Below, in pieces: positions 1 through 7,987 of a DNA stretch of 64,000 nucleotides; the stretch's first letter is position 1, and each line of letters begins with the position of its first letter. This stretch comes from Betaproteobacteria bacterium MOLA814 (GTDB lineage: Bacteria; Pseudomonadota; Gammaproteobacteria; Burkholderiales; Burkholderiaceae_C), in the NCBI GenBank assembly GCA_000496475.1, contig AYMW01000001.1:939358-1003357 (forward strand), given 5' to 3'. The position numbers and the translations under genes are program-made. Under the pieces are notes generated by a model that saw only the letters and a list, made by a program, of their open reading frames with translations, did no database searches and was not told the DNA's origin.

Positions 1-813
1 CACCAACACCAACGCACATGAGGCAATGAACCAGCTCGAACCTGTACCATCGCTGTCTTCCACAAGCGCTTGACCTTGGGGCTCACCTCGCATCAAAGGG
101 GCTTGTTGATCATCCACTGTCAGCAATGGATCATCAGACCATCCTATTGCGCCCGCATCTTGGGCTGTTTGGTCGTACGCAGGCATCACCGAGCGGGCAA
201 CGCCGTTGTCACCGCTTGCTTGGGTACCAAGTGTGGGCTCTCGTTGGTCTGCGACAGCACCCTCATGACCCTGTGCACTGTGCGTAATGTCCACGTTGTT
301 GTTTGCGGGCCGATACGTTGTTGCACCCGGTGCCGATGGCAGCGCCTCATCCATGGCTTTTGCCAACGCATCCCAGCTACTGGGCACAGGCGGAACGGCA
401 GAGTTAAGTGGCGTGTCCTGGCTTGGTTCGTCAAGCGCTTGCGGCTGATCAACCGGAGTTGGTCCCTCAGTATCTGGATTTACTGCGGGCCGCGTATCGA
501 ACTGAGACTCTGCATGCAGCTGTGACTCAGGCATGGGCTGTGACACGGTTTCGAAAGCCGACTCTTGAGCAACTGCTTGTCGGGTACCTGCAGCAACCGG
601 GGCCGCCGTGGGGGTATCGTCAGCAAAGCTGTTAGAGGTAGGTGACAGTGTAGGAATACCTGTGTGCGCTACCGCATCAAACAAAAAATAACAGCGCCCA
701 CAACGCGCCCAGCCTTTAGAGCGCTGTAGCGCGCCTACGTCGGCTTGCAGCGGTGTTTGACAATGCGGGCATTGGGTACTGAGTTGAACAGGAGATCGGT
801 TATCTTCAAACAT
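1..813 (-). CDS. DUF3426 / zinc-ribbon domain protein, 3' end outside window
   Basis: An unbroken frame of 271 codons runs from an ATG at 813 off the left edge, so the C-terminus is missing. It begins 13 bp after the prmA stop, in the usual prmA-DUF3426 order. The N-terminus has two CxxC pairs (CPHC near residues 15-18 and CGRC near 38-41), which is the MJ0042-type zinc ribbon. A long, low-complexity region rich in Pro, Gln, Asp and Ala follows (residues about 55-255). A hydrophobic stretch starts at the window edge (WFIASCALVLV), probably the single membrane span that precedes the DUF3426 domain in this family. The function of the family is not established. The linker has no recognisable motif. 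Confidence 0.8.
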   Translation of the reverse strand, partial: MFEDNRSPVQLSTQCPHCQTPLQADVGALQRSKGWARCGRCYFLFDAVAHTGIPTLSPTSNSFADDTPTAAPVAAGTRQAVAQESAFETVSQPMPESQLHAESQFDTRPAVNPDTEGPTPVDQPQALDEPSQDTPLNSAVPPVPSSWDALAKAMDEALPSAPGATTYRPANNNVDITHSAQGHEGAVADQREPTLGTQASGDNGVARSVMPAYDQTAQDAGAIGWSDDPLLTVDDQQAPLMRGEPQGQALVEDSDGTGSSWFIASCALVLV

Positions 814-826
814 ACCATGGCCTCAA

Positions 827-1711
827 TCAATGTTTATGAGCACCCATCAGCACCCAGCCTTCTTGCTCGTCCAATACACGCAATGCAACATAAGGCGCAT
901 AGGCGACCTTTAGCTCTTCACTCTGTCGGCTCAAAATACCAGCCAAAATCAGATCACCACCAATTTGCACATGTGCGCACAACAAAGGTGCAAGCACTTT
1001 AAGAGGTGTGGCCAATATATTGGCCATTACCAAGGCATATTCACCGTTGGCTAGGTCAGGCAAGCCTGCCATTAAAGGCGTGTTGTTTACACTGGCGTTG
1101 GCCACGGTGGCTTGCACCGCAGCATCATCAATATCGACCGCATCGATATTGCTGGCGCCAAACTTAGACGCAGCCATCGCCAAAATACCGGACCCGCAAC
1201 CGTAGTCGAGTACACGGTAACCATGCAACTCACGTTGGGCAACCCAACGCAAACACATGCGGGTTGTTGGATGGGTACCCGTACCAAATGCCAAGCCTGG
1301 GTCTAAGCGCAAAGACACAAGCGCTTGCTCAGGCGGCTCGTGCCAAGTTGGCACAATCCAAAAACTAGGCGTAATTTCGACAGGGGTAAATTGCGACTGC
1401 GTCAAACGCACCCAATCTTGATCTGCAACTGGCGCAATGGCAATCACGCTGCACTGCACAAAGAAGTCTTGTAGCGTCAATAAGTCAGCAGCCTCTTTGG
1501 CAGCCACTTGCTCGCCAAACAAAGCATTGATACGTGAACGATTCCAACCCGGCAGAGGTGCCGGCATACCGGGTTCACCAAACAGTGCTTGTTCAGCATC
1601 GGTGTGGGCATCCGCGTCTTCAACAGACACACTCAAGGCATCAAGTGCTTCCAACGCATCGCTGACAGTCTCCACGTGATCTTGCGGGACTAACAATTTC
1701 AACTCAAACAT
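827..1711 (-). CDS. prmA: Ribosomal protein L11 methyltransferase
   Basis: A 294-residue protein that by family transfers methyl groups from S-adenosylmethionine to ribosomal protein L11. The start is MFELKLLVPQ. The central DPGLAFGTGTHPTT block is the PrmA signature, and VLDYGCGSGILAMAA is the SAM-binding glycine motif. MANILATPL near residue 230 is the typical NxLxxPL-type catalytic motif. The length is normal for the family. It lies downstream of accC on the same strand (38 bp gap) and upstream of the DUF3426 gene, a common Burkholderiales arrangement that suggests co-transcription with accBC. Confidence 0.95.
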   Translation of the reverse strand: MFELKLLVPQDHVETVSDALEALDALSVSVEDADAHTDAEQALFGEPGMPAPLPGWNRSRINALFGEQVAAKEAADLLTLQDFFVQCSVIAIAPVADQDWVRLTQSQFTPVEITPSFWIVPTWHEPPEQALVSLRLDPGLAFGTGTHPTTRMCLRWVAQRELHGYRVLDYGCGSGILAMAASKFGASNIDAVDIDDAAVQATVANASVNNTPLMAGLPDLANGEYALVMANILATPLKVLAPLLCAHVQIGGDLILAGILSRQSEELKVAYAPYVALRVLDEQEGWVLMGAHKH

Positions 1712-1749
1712 GTGGTTCTCTTTTGGGCTTCATCAACACACCTTATTGG

Positions 1750-3099
1750 TTAACGCGGGTGCTGCTCAAGCCACGTCTCTAGGTAATGAATATTGGTTCC
1801 GCCAGCCATGAATTTGGCATCGGCCGTCAGTTCGCGGTGGAGAGGGATGTTGGTCTTGATACCTTCAACCACCATCTCTGACAGCGCTGAGCGCATGCGC
1901 GCCAAAGCTTGGTCACGGGTATCGCCGTGGACAATCAACTTGCCGATCATGGAGTCGTAATTAGACGGCACGGTGTAGTTGTGATAAGCGTGTGAATCTA
2001 CTCTAACGCCTGGTCCGCCAGCCGTATGCCAGCCAGTAATGCGGCCCGGTGAGGGTGTGAACTTAAACGGGTCTTCAGCATTGATACGGCACTCAAAAGC
2101 GTGCCCTTTGACAGTAATTTGCTTTTGCGTAAACGCCAGCTTTTGACCAGCTGCCACTTCAATTTGTGCACGCACAATGTCTATCCCAGTAACCAGCTCT
2201 GTCACCGTATGCTCTACTTGCAATCGGGTGTTCATTTCAATGAAATAGAACTCGCCGTCCTCGAACAGAAACTCAAACGTACCGGCCCCGCGGTAGCCAA
2301 TTTTTTTACAAGCAGCCACGCATCGCTCACCAATTTTCTCAATCAAACGTCTGGGAATGCCAGGCGCTGGCGCTTCTTCAATAACTTTTTGGTGACGGCG
2401 TTGCATAGAGCAATCACGCTCACCCAAATAGACCACATTTTTGTAGGTATCAGCAAGAATTTGCACTTCCACATGACGTGGGTTCTGCAAATACTTCTCC
2501 AAATACACCTCAGGGTTGCCAAACGCAGTGCCCGCCTCAGCCTTGGTGGTCTGCACAGCATGTAGCAATGCAGCCTCGGTGTGCACCACGCGCATACCGC
2601 GACCTCCGCCACCGCCTGATGCCTTGATGATGACTGGATAGCCCACAGCTTTTGCCGTGCGCTTAATAGTAGCGGGATCATCGTCCAGAGCACCTTCAGA
2701 ACCGGGCACAGTAGGAACACCAGCTTTCACCATGGCTTGCTTGGCTGACACCTTGTCACCCATCAAACGAATGGACGCCGCAGTGGGACCAATAAAAACA
2801 AAGCCACTGTTCTCTACACGCTCCGCAAAATTGGCGTTTTCGCTCAAAAAACCGTACCCAGGGTGGATGGCCTCAGCGTCAGTGACTTCTGCCGCGGAAA
2901 TAATGGCAGGCATATTCAGGTAACTGTGCGTGGAAGATGCGGGACCAATACAAACCGCCTCGTCGGCTAATTTGACGTATTTGGCATCTCTGTCTGCTTC
3001 TGAATACACCATCACGGCCTTCACACCCATTTCGCGACATGCGCGTTGGATGCGAAGGGCTATTTCGCCTCGGTTTGCCACCAGTATTTTCTTAAACAT
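1750..3099 (-). CDS. accC: Acetyl-CoA carboxylase, biotin carboxylase subunit
   Basis: A 449-residue biotin carboxylase, the ATP-dependent subunit that carboxylates biotin on AccB in the first committed step of fatty-acid synthesis. It starts [16 protein letters not shown], the canonical AccC N-terminus. Visible motifs are the glycine-rich ATP-grasp loop [12 protein letters not shown], the [11 protein letters not shown] block, [15 protein letters not shown] and the catalytic segment [13 protein letters not shown]. The length matches the E. coli enzyme. The accB stop lies only 6 bp upstream of its start, so accB and accC form one operon. Confidence 0.97.
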   Translation of the reverse strand: MFKKILVANRGEIALRIQRACREMGVKAVMVYSEADRDAKYVKLADEAVCIGPASSTHSYLNMPAIISAAEVTDAEAIHPGYGFLSENANFAERVENSGFVFIGPTAASIRLMGDKVSAKQAMVKAGVPTVPGSEGALDDDPATIKRTAKAVGYPVIIKASGGGGGRGMRVVHTEAALLHAVQTTKAEAGTAFGNPEVYLEKYLQNPRHVEVQILADTYKNVVYLGERDCSMQRRHQKVIEEAPAPGIPRRLIEKIGERCVAACKKIGYRGAGTFEFLFEDGEFYFIEMNTRLQVEHTVTELVTGIDIVRAQIEVAAGQKLAFTQKQITVKGHAFECRINAEDPFKFTPSPGRITGWHTAGGPGVRVDSHAYHNYTVPSNYDSMIGKLIVHGDTRDQALARMRSALSEMVVEGIKTNIPLHRELTADAKFMAGGTNIHYLETWLEQHPR

Positions 3100-3105
3100 A
3101 CGCGC

Positions 3106-3558
3106 TTACTCGATGACAAACAGCACTTGGCCATACTCAACAGCCTGGCCATCTTCCACCAACACCTTGGTAATGGTGCCGGTGTGATCCGCTTCAATCT
3201 CATTGAGAATCTTCATGGCTTCCACAATACACATACGCTCGCCAGCTTTTACTTTGGTACCAACGGTCACAAAAGGTTCTGCACCTGGACTTGATGCACG
3301 GTAAAAGGTTCCTACCATCGGTGACTTCAGCTCGTGTCCAGATGGGACAACAGCAGGTGGTGCGACAGGCGCAGCTGCTGGAACTGGCGCAGCAGTTTGT
3401 ATGGCCTGCACAGGCGGGGCGCTCATCATGTAAGTGGCGCCGGCATGAGGGTCACTTTTGACAATCCGCACTTTGCCTTCGGTATCTGTAATTTCAAGTT
3501 CAGAGACGTTCGACTCTGATACCAAATCAATCAAGGTTTTAAGTTTGCGTAAATCCAT
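3106..3558 (-). CDS. accB: Acetyl-CoA carboxylase, biotin carboxyl carrier protein
   Basis: A 150-residue carrier of the biotin prosthetic group. The C-terminal biotinyl domain has the EAMKILNEIE motif, whose Lys is the biotinylation site. An Ala/Pro/Val-rich linker (residues about 55-80) joins it to the N-terminal domain MDLRKLKTLIDLV. The ATG at 3558 is preferred because AGAGGA lies just upstream. The frame stays open to 3663, but the extension (LVQAVNLCHW...) does not resemble AccB. It heads the accB-accC-prmA run. No aroQ gene precedes it, although aroQ is a frequent neighbour in other proteobacteria. Confidence 0.95.
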   Translation of the reverse strand: MDLRKLKTLIDLVSESNVSELEITDTEGKVRIVKSDPHAGATYMMSAPPVQAIQTAAPVPAAAPVAPPAVVPSGHELKSPMVGTFYRASSPGAEPFVTVGTKVKAGERMCIVEAMKILNEIEADHTGTITKVLVEDGQAVEYGQVLFVIE

Positions 3559-3856
3559 AGTCATTCCTCTTAATGTTGTAACGGTTGGGTGCCAAGCCTG
3601 GTCTGCAACAATGGCAAACAACAGCTGTACCCAATGGCATAAATTGACAGCCTGCACAAGCACACGCCAGCACAGGGGCGCCGCGTCATGAATACGTGGC
3701 TAAAGACCGCAGTGTACTTGAGAATGGTCACTCAAATCACTTACAACCGCTGTGAAAGAAAAAGCTTAGAAACTCACGAAGAATGTTTTTAGTGCCAATT
3801 AGCAACAGAAGGTAGCACATAAACCGCTTATAGGTCAGCTGTGCGCACAGGTCATG
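3559..3856. other. Intergenic region upstream of accB
   Basis: About 300 bp between accB and the TlpA-like gene, both on the minus strand. It presumably holds the accBC promoter and the 3' end of the upstream transcript. I see no convincing -35/-10 pair, hairpin with a T-run or RNA motif, and no coding frame with family resemblance. Confidence 0.5.
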
Positions 3857-4384
3857 TTAAGAAACCTTGAACCACTCGTCCAAGTCTTGCGTCTCTAATT
3901 TACCGACTTTTTGGTGCGTAACAAGACCTTTTCTATTAAACATAAGAGAAAAAGGGAGTCCGCCGCCTGCATTGCCCAAGCTCTTGGACAGAGCCACACC
4001 TTGCATGCCGGCAATACCTACGTCAAAGCTCAGCGGCACACGTTGTAAAAACTGTTGCACAGCTGGCATGTTGTCAACAGCGATTGCCAACACAGCAGCC
4101 GTTGCGCGATGTTGCTGAAAATAACGTTCAATCAGCGGCAACTCCTCAACACACGGCGGACACCATGTGGCCCAGAAATTAACCAACAAAGGGCGCCCCA
4201 AATAAGGACTCATAGGCAAGTCTTCGCCATTGAGCTTGAGCACACTGCTGCCCCAGAAATCCATCTGGGCAAGGGGCAAGGCGGACTCAGGGGCAAAGCG
4301 CTTCCACCCCAAGGCAACGCCTACCGCGCCCGCACCCACCGCCGTGAGCCACCCCACTAAAAGACGTCTATTCAAAGCATTCAC
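3857..4384 (-). CDS. TlpA-like membrane-anchored thioredoxin-fold protein
   Basis: A 175-residue protein of the TlpA/ResA redoxin group, predicted to reduce disulfides on the periplasmic side. A short basic N-terminus is followed by one hydrophobic segment (LLVGWLTAVGAGAVGVALGW), likely a membrane anchor or uncleaved signal. The active site is FWATWCPPCVEELP. A proline opposite the active site is plausible in GGGLPFSLMFNRKG. The substrate cannot be told; members serve cytochrome c maturation or general thiol reduction, and no ccm genes are nearby. The gene starts 9 bp after the upstream conserved gene stops, so the two are probably co-transcribed. Confidence 0.85.
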   Translation of the reverse strand: MNALNRRLLVGWLTAVGAGAVGVALGWKRFAPESALPLAQMDFWGSSVLKLNGEDLPMSPYLGRPLLVNFWATWCPPCVEELPLIERYFQQHRATAAVLAIAVDNMPAVQQFLQRVPLSFDVGIAGMQGVALSKSLGNAGGGLPFSLMFNRKGLVTHQKVGKLETQDLDEWFKVS

Positions 4385-4393
4385 CCCATAAAG

Positions 4394-5008
4394 TTAGTTA
4401 ATATCACCCATCTCAAGACCAATCTGCATGGCTTGCACGGCCAGCAAGTCACCTCTTGAGGCCCTCCCGTTGACGCCAGATCGCTTGGGTTTGCGTGCAC
4501 CTCGCACATCATCCTCGTCGTACAGCACCCAGTGCACGCACGTTGGCCAATTAAAACCCGGTAACTGAACCACATGACTCAAGGTGAGGACGTCGCGCCC
4601 ATTTATACCAGTCACTTCAGTGCTGTCCAATCGCAAGCCCATGTTAATTAAGTCGATATGCGCCAATTTGCAGTCAGGACTGAACAACTGAATGAAGACA
4701 TCACTTTTGTCTGTTGCCAAACCCTGCCAAACAGCGCCGGTCAGGAAGGGGTTGTGGTGAGGCATACGCTGCATCCAAGCAACCGCACACACCAACAAAT
4801 CAGACATCGCCTGCGCCTGCGTATCTGGGCAAAAAATGGCTATGTGCTCTCTCACGGCGCTTTCCAACAGCGTGTTGTGGGGCACAGGGGTGCGGCTGGG
4901 TAAATCCAAATCATTTACAGCTTGTCGTTTTGCTGGGCCCCACTCCATCCCATCTTCCACAATAAGCCTGGCGGCGGCGGCCGCAATTGCGAGTGCTTGT
5001 TCATCCAT
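4394..5008 (-). CDS. Conserved protein of unknown function divergent from mpl
   Basis: A 204-residue soluble protein with no motif that I can name. The N-terminus (MDEQALAIAAAAARLIVEDG) and the block GAVWQGLATDKSDVFIQLF recall a hypothetical family that I believe accompanies mpl in Burkholderiales; that is memory, not a search. It contains no signal peptide, membrane span or obvious metal site. The C-terminus (GARKPKRSGVNGRASRGD) is basic. It is divergent from mpl across 55 bp and lies upstream of the TlpA-like gene. A nucleotide-binding role is possible but cannot be supported here. Confidence 0.75.
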   Translation of the reverse strand: MDEQALAIAAAAARLIVEDGMEWGPAKRQAVNDLDLPSRTPVPHNTLLESAVREHIAIFCPDTQAQAMSDLLVCAVAWMQRMPHHNPFLTGAVWQGLATDKSDVFIQLFSPDCKLAHIDLINMGLRLDSTEVTGINGRDVLTLSHVVQLPGFNWPTCVHWVLYDEDDVRGARKPKRSGVNGRASRGDLLAVQAMQIGLEMGDIN

Positions 5009-5063
5009 TCTTTGATTGTGACCCGTTGCAAGGATCTTGGTGCTCGCCGCCTAAAATAGCAAC

Positions 5064-6488
5064 ATGCACATTCATATTTTAGGTATTTGCGGCACGTTTA
5101 TGGGCGGTTTGGCTGCGTTGGCCCGCGAGGCAGGCCACACAGTCACAGGCTGCGACGCAGCCGTATACCCGCCCATGAGCGATCAGTTGCGTGCCTTGGG
5201 CATCGAGCTGATTGAGGGTTTTGGCGAAGAGCAACTGGCTCTTCAACCAGATATATTCGTTATCGGCAACGTTGTCTCTAGGGCCAAACTGCCCAATGGC
5301 AAGCCTAAGTTTGCCCTCATGGAAGCCATTCTTGATCAAGGCTTGCCCTACACAAGTGGCCCCCAATGGCTGAGCGAACATGTTTTGGCTGGAAGGCACG
5401 TTTTGGCAGTTGCTGGCACACACGGCAAAACAACTACAACCGCCATGCTCAGTTGGATATTAGAAGCCTGCGGACTAAACCCTGGCTTTTTAATAGGTGG
5501 CGTGCCGTTGAACTTTGGCATATCGGCGCGCTTAGGAGAGCGCAACCCGTCTGGCACCAACAAGCCTCTGTTTGTGATTGAGGCCGATGAGTACGACACT
5601 GCTTTTTTCGACAAGCGGAGCAAGTTTGTGCACTACAAACCGGGTACAGCCATACTCAACAACCTAGAGTTTGACCACGCAGATATATTCGACAATTTAG
5701 CCGCGATTGAACGCCAGTTTGCACACTTGCTGCGCACCATTGCCTCAAGTGGGCAAGTGGTGGTTGAAGCCAACAACCCAGCGCTACAGCGTGTGTTGGC
5801 TCAAGGTGTGTATTGCGGGCAAACCAGCTTTGGCACCGATCCAGCCGACTGGCAGGCCCACGGCCCAGCCCACGATTTCGATGTGTTGTATCAGAACAAA
5901 ACGGTGGGCCACCTAACATGGGCTATCAGCGGCTTACACAACCAACGCAACGCCTTGGCCAGCATCGCCAGCGCAGCACATGTAGGCGTTGCCCCGCATG
6001 ACGCTTGCGTGGCATTGGCCACATTCCAAAATGTTCGCAGACGTATGGAGTTGCGTGGCACCATCAAAACCGGCCAGGGCGACATAGAACTCATAGACGA
6101 CTTTGCACACCACCCCACCGCCATACGCACCACAGTAGGCGGCTTGCGCGGTTTACTAGATGCGCAAGGCCACAACACAGTACGCATAGTGGCGGTATTC
6201 GAGCCGCGCAGCAACACCATGAAACTGGGCGCGATGAAAGCCCAATTGCCGGACAGTCTGACCCAAGCAGACCTGGTTTTTTGCTACACAGCAGGCTTAG
6301 ACTGGGATGCAGCAGCAGCCTTGTTGCCCATGGGTGAGCGAGCGACATGCACTGACAGCATAGACGAATTGGTGAGACGAGTGACACGTGCCGCCCGAGC
6401 GGGCGACCGAATTGTGTGCATGAGCAACGGCGGCTTTAGCGGCGTACACGACAAGTTACTGGGCGCTTTGCAAGCCAAATTCACCTGA
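5064..6488 (+). CDS. mpl: UDP-N-acetylmuramate:L-alanyl-gamma-D-glutamyl-meso-diaminopimelate ligase
   Basis: A 474-residue Mur-ligase family enzyme that reattaches tripeptide recovered from old murein to UDP-MurNAc, bypassing MurC, MurD and MurE. The N-terminus MHIHILGICGTFMGGLA is the Mpl version of the UDP-binding fold. [16 protein letters not shown] is the ATP P-loop. IEADEYDTAFFDKRSKF and FAHHPTAIR are further Mur ligase motifs, and FEPRSNTMK is in the C-terminal domain. The length fits Mpl. It is a stand-alone gene, convergent with the DAHP synthase gene. Its substrate chemistry agrees with the DAP-type murein implied by murE and dapF in this window. Confidence 0.95.
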   Translation: MHIHILGICGTFMGGLAALAREAGHTVTGCDAAVYPPMSDQLRALGIELIEGFGEEQLALQPDIFVIGNVVSRAKLPNGKPKFALMEAILDQGLPYTSGPQWLSEHVLAGRHVLAVAGTHGKTTTTAMLSWILEACGLNPGFLIGGVPLNFGISARLGERNPSGTNKPLFVIEADEYDTAFFDKRSKFVHYKPGTAILNNLEFDHADIFDNLAAIERQFAHLLRTIASSGQVVVEANNPALQRVLAQGVYCGQTSFGTDPADWQAHGPAHDFDVLYQNKTVGHLTWAISGLHNQRNALASIASAAHVGVAPHDACVALATFQNVRRRMELRGTIKTGQGDIELIDDFAHHPTAIRTTVGGLRGLLDAQGHNTVRIVAVFEPRSNTMKLGAMKAQLPDSLTQADLVFCYTAGLDWDAAAALLPMGERATCTDSIDELVRRVTRAARAGDRIVCMSNGGFSGVHDKLLGALQAKFT

Positions 6489-6518
6489 GATCAACAGTGT
6501 GTGCACTTGAATGCCAGC

Positions 6519-6557
6519 AAAAAAACAACATGAACGCCAACCCAAGTTTGGCGTTCA
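6519..6557 (-). terminator. Rho-independent terminator of the DAHP synthase gene
   Basis: A perfect 10-bp inverted repeat (TGAACGCCAA at 6531-6540 with TTGGCGTTCA at 6548-6557) is followed on the minus strand by a run of seven T residues (plus-strand A 6519-6525) a few bases downstream. It lies between convergent mpl and the DAHP synthase gene. The T-run is only on the minus-strand side, so it serves mainly the latter. Confidence 0.75.
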
Positions 6558-6625
6558 TGTCAGATGTGACGACCCATTCCGCGCCTCGGTTAACGATGCC
6601 GTGAATGTGTCAGCCAATGATGCAA

Positions 6626-7774
6626 CTAGGCTTGAACTGGTCTGCCCCTGCGCGTTGCCACCGCTTTACTGAGCACCGCCAACACGGCTTCAGAGTCGTC
6701 CCATCCCAAGCAAGCGTCGGTGATGCTTTGACCGTAGACAAGGTCTTCCACCTTGTGTTTGCCTGGGGTGAACTTCTGCGCTCCCTCCAACAAATGGCTT
6801 TCCACCATCACGCCAAACACGCTCTTGGAGCCCGACGCAATTTGTTCTGCCACGTCTTGTGCAACATCCAGTTGACGCTCAAACTGCTTGGCGCTGTTGG
6901 CGTGGCTACAGTCCACCATTAAACGCGCTGGCAGCTTAGACGCCGTGAGTGCTTCGCAAGCTTCATGAACGCTTTGCGCGTCGTAGTTGGGCGCTTTGCC
7001 GCCGCGCAAAATGACGTGGCAATCTTTGTTACCGTTGGTTTGCACAATGGCCACTTGGCCCGTTTTGTGTACTGACAAAAAGTGGTGCCCACGCGCGGCT
7101 GCTTGGATGGCGTCTGTGGCAATTCTGATGTTGCCGTCTGTGCCATTTTTAAAGCCAATAGGGGCAGACAAGCCAGAGGCCAGTTCGCGGTGTACTTGGC
7201 TCTCTGTGGTTCTAGCACCTATGGCACCCCAAGCAATCAAATCACCAATGTACTGCGGCGATATCACATCTAAAAACTCACTGCCCGCTGGCAAGCCCAA
7301 ACGGTTGATTTCAATCAGCAACTGACGCGCCATGCGCAAACCTTCGTCAATGCGAAAGCTTTCGTCCATATAAGGGTCGTTAATCAGACCCTTCCAGCCC
7401 ACTGTGGTGCGTGGCTTTTCAAAGTAAACACGCATCACCACCTCCAGTGTGTCGGCGTATGTATCGCGCAGTACTTTAAGACGCTTGGCATACGCCATAG
7501 CGGCGGCGGGGTCATGAATAGAGCAAGGGCCAATGACCACCAATAAACGATCGTCTTTGCCTTCAATCATGCTGCGAATATGGCCGCGCGTAGATGAAAT
7601 CAGACTTTCAACAGGCGTGCCGGCAATGGGAAAGAATCGAATCAAGTGCTCAGGAGGGGGCAACACATTGATGTCCTTGATGCGCTCATTGTCGGTTTGG
7701 CTGGTTTTCTCGACCTGGTTGTACCAGCTTGCGGCGGGATTGGCTGTGCTGGTTGCCTTGGTCTTGCTGCTCAT
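6626..7774 (-). CDS. aroG: 3-deoxy-7-phosphoheptulonate (DAHP) synthase, class I
   Basis: A 382-residue enzyme that condenses phosphoenolpyruvate and erythrose 4-phosphate in the first step of the shikimate pathway. It is a class I alpha (AroF/G/H type) protein. Motifs are VIGPCSIHD, YFEKPRTTVGWKG, GARTTESQVHRELASG, IGFKNGTDG and MVDCSHANS. The N-terminal extension carries the part that in this family senses aromatic amino acids; whether Phe, Tyr or Trp inhibits cannot be told by eye, so the aroG label could equally be aroF or aroH. The ATG is preceded by CAGGAG. A leader peptide and terminator upstream (7802-7926) indicate transcriptional attenuation by aromatic amino acid supply. tldD lies upstream on the same strand. 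Confidence 0.93.
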   Translation of the reverse strand: MSSKTKATSTANPAASWYNQVEKTSQTDNERIKDINVLPPPEHLIRFFPIAGTPVESLISSTRGHIRSMIEGKDDRLLVVIGPCSIHDPAAAMAYAKRLKVLRDTYADTLEVVMRVYFEKPRTTVGWKGLINDPYMDESFRIDEGLRMARQLLIEINRLGLPAGSEFLDVISPQYIGDLIAWGAIGARTTESQVHRELASGLSAPIGFKNGTDGNIRIATDAIQAAARGHHFLSVHKTGQVAIVQTNGNKDCHVILRGGKAPNYDAQSVHEACEALTASKLPARLMVDCSHANSAKQFERQLDVAQDVAEQIASGSKSVFGVMVESHLLEGAQKFTPGKHKVEDLVYGQSITDACLGWDDSEAVLAVLSKAVATRRGRPVQA

Positions 7775-7801
7775 GGTGGGCTCCTGGAATATCGTTAGTG
7801 C

Positions 7802-7875
7802 AAAAAAAAACCGCCTTGCGGCGGTTCAGTGAGAAGAAACAGTAGCGTGGTTCAGGCTACTCACTCTCGACCGCC
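7802..7875 (-). promoter_or_regulatory. Transcription attenuator of DAHP synthase: terminator with competing antiterminator
   Basis: On the minus strand a perfect 7-bp stem (AACCGCC, loop GCAA, GGCGGTT; plus 7809-7826) runs into nine T residues (plus 7802-7810), 28 bp before the DAHP synthase start. The 5' arm of this terminator can instead pair with sequence in the end of the leader ORF. GGCGGT (plus 7870-7875) pairs with ACCGCC (plus 7820-7825), and AGTGAG (plus 7860-7865) pairs with CTCACT (plus 7828-7833). That gives a 12-bp antiterminator with a small internal loop. A separate hairpin, AGTAGC/GCTACT (plus 7841-7861), lies between. A ribosome at the leader stop would cover the first antiterminator arm and allow termination; stalling at the aromatic codons would leave it free. 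Confidence 0.8.
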
Positions 7876-7926
7876 AAATGTGCGTGAGATAAAAAAGTAA
7901 CCAAACCAAAATATGTGTTTGTTCAT
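7861..7926 (-). CDS. Aromatic-rich leader peptide of DAHP synthase (21 aa)
   Basis: A short ORF starting ATG at 7926 and ending TGA at 7861-7863. Seven of its 21 residues are aromatic: Phe at 6, 8, 11, 12 and 17, Trp at 7 and Tyr at 10. The core reads IFWFGYFF, and the tail is GGRE. This is the layout of an attenuation leader such as those of phe and trp operons, but here all three aromatic amino acids are represented. Codons 18-22 and the stop form the first antiterminator arm. I see no strong Shine-Dalgarno sequence upstream (CATTTCAGTTCT), so initiation may be weak or the leader may be near the 5' end. The protein product itself probably has no role after synthesis. Confidence 0.8.
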   Translation of the reverse strand: MNKHIFWFGYFFISRTFGGRE

Positions 7927-7947
7927 AGAACTGAAATGTAGCACATT

Positions 7948-7953
7948 AATATA
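7948..7953 (-). promoter_or_regulatory. Candidate -10 element of the leader transcript
   Basis: On the minus strand TATATT lies 21 bp before the leader ATG, in the gap between the tldD stop and the leader. A -35 match is poor (CTGTCG at about 18 bp). An alternative -10, TACATT, lies closer to the ATG. A promoter here would let the leader work independently of tldD read-through. Confidence 0.3.
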
Positions 7954-7987
7954 AAAGCCTTGTCGGCATGGGCGACAGCACAACCTC

